Shown here: positions 5,425 through 5,805 of the stretch, one piece after another
Numbering within the stretch: the first letter of the stretch is position 1
Layout: each line of letters begins with the position of its first letter
Assembly (NCBI GenBank): GCA_003663055.1
Contig: QMZF01000082.1
Coordinates: forward strand, 1 to 5,805
Direction: 5' to 3'
From: Archaeoglobales archaeon
Lineage (GTDB): Archaea; Halobacteriota; Archaeoglobi; Archaeoglobales; Archaeoglobaceae
Length of the DNA: 5,805 bases
Notes under the pieces: generated by a model
What the model saw: the letters and a program-made list of their open reading frames with translations, nothing else
Database searches by the model: none
What the model was told of the DNA's origin: nothing
Made by a program: the position numbers and the translations under genes

Positions 5425-5805
5425 GAAAACAATATTAGAATAAGAAAACAAGCTTGCAATTTATGTTACAGCGTTTTAAGCAGTAAATTCATTCAAGAAG
5501 CCAATAAGAGCTTTATTCGTATACAAAAGTTATTTAAAGTTAAAAAAGAGGTATGAAAAAGGTTTGCTGAAGTTTGAACCGTCATCACCAAAAATAAATG
5601 AGACCAACGCCATTGATTTACGTATTGACACTTTTAAGCTTGTTTGAATAAAGAGAACGCCACTGTTAAGAACTCAAAGAGCAAAGGTGAATATCGGATT
5701 TGCAGTCTTGGAATTATGCTTATTTTAAGAAACATTTGGAGGAAGGTTAAAAAAATACAGAACTCAAGATTACACTTGATGGTAGTATTTACTTATATTT
5801 TATAG
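5425..5805 (+). pseudogene. tnpB: Decayed N-terminal part of TnpB of the IS607-type element, runs off the window
   Basis: Protein-like stretches follow one another in changing frames. Frame 1 from 5425 to 5553 includes SSKFIQEANKSFIRIQKLFK. Frame 2 from about 5489 to 5644 includes LKFEPSSPKINETNAIDL and FKLV. After the stop at 5645 comes RTQRAKVNIGFAV. Later a frame-1 segment WRKVKKIQNSRLHL passes into frame 3 as LDGSIYLYF. This order resembles archaeal TnpB proteins before the first RuvC motif, with N-x-I-D-L-x-x-x-x-F-K-L, then R-x-x-T-x-R-G-x-V, then W-K-x-x-x-x-x-L-x-x-x-x-x-Y-L-Y-x-x-F. Its position directly after a TnpA fragment on the same strand fits IS607. No RuvC residues fall inside the window. 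Confidence 0.5.

Larger units (their letters stand above)
5281..5805 (+). mobile_element. Decayed IS607-family element (tnpA-tnpB remnants), right end outside window
   Basis: A serine-recombinase fragment is followed by a TnpB fragment on the same strand, the gene order of IS607 elements. Compared with a full tnpA plus tnpB, the parts seen here are too short and adjoining, so internal deletion has joined the middle of tnpA to the early part of tnpB. IS607 elements lack terminal inverted repeats, so no left boundary can be fixed; it lies somewhere between the pstS promoter and about 5281. Confidence 0.55.

Noticed and set aside
5242..5451. A 69-codon minus-strand open frame upstream of pstS
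   Set aside because: It is antisense to the recombinase fragment, which explains the sequence better; no start signal was seen.
1..5805. CRISPR array, tRNA or rRNA genes
   Set aside because: No regularly spaced direct repeats, tRNA cloverleaf with TTCRANY arm or rRNA-like conserved blocks were found on reading.

Overview
The window looks like a piece of a thermophilic euryarchaeal chromosome, and an Archaeoglobales-like organism is my best guess. The reasons are AGA/AGG/ATA-rich codon use, TATA boxes 25-28 bp upstream of start codons that lack a Shine-Dalgarno (SD) sequence, a strong AGGAGGT-type SD inside the operon, a lipoprotein-type phosphate-binding protein, and debris of IS605/IS1341- and IS607-type elements. 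The taxonomic guess is inference from style; no rRNA or other marker gene is present.

Layout. (1) Positions 1-61 hold the last codons and the right-end hairpin of a plus-strand IS605/IS1341-type element whose tnpB body lies left of the window. It abuts a 45-codon fragment of unknown origin (76-213). (2) Positions 214-405 carry no convincing gene; they contain a T-rich stretch and the promoter of the next gene. (3) Positions 406-1170 encode an intact TauE/SafE-family membrane exporter, probably leaderless. (4) Positions 1171-1591 are debris: a second IS605/IS1341-type right end in the opposite orientation without any tnpB body, structured sequence behind it, a decayed C-terminal piece of an archaeal nucleotidyltransferase-like protein, and two strong hairpins. 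(5) Positions 1592-5157, minus strand, are a complete pstS-pstC-pstA-pstB operon for the high-affinity phosphate ABC transporter, with overlapping genes and a TATA box just upstream of pstS. (6) From about 5281 to the window end is a decayed plus-strand IS607-type element: a piece of the TnpA serine recombinase followed by a piece of TnpB, both broken by frameshifts and stops.

How the genes work together. PstS captures phosphate outside the cell, PstC and PstA form the membrane channel, and PstB powers import. phoU, which often follows pstB, is not next to this operon: the space after pstB holds mobile-element debris and then the convergent exporter gene. The exporter has no obvious functional tie to phosphate and sits between two IS605/IS1341-type right ends that face each other.

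The most interesting part is this mobile-element archaeology. The two right ends share a 32-nt motif whose hairpin shows compensatory changes, as expected of a TnpB guide RNA (omega RNA) 3' end. One of them lies directly against the exporter stop codon, so any guide it still specified would be antisense to the exporter mRNA 3' end. I found no convincing new multi-gene system here.
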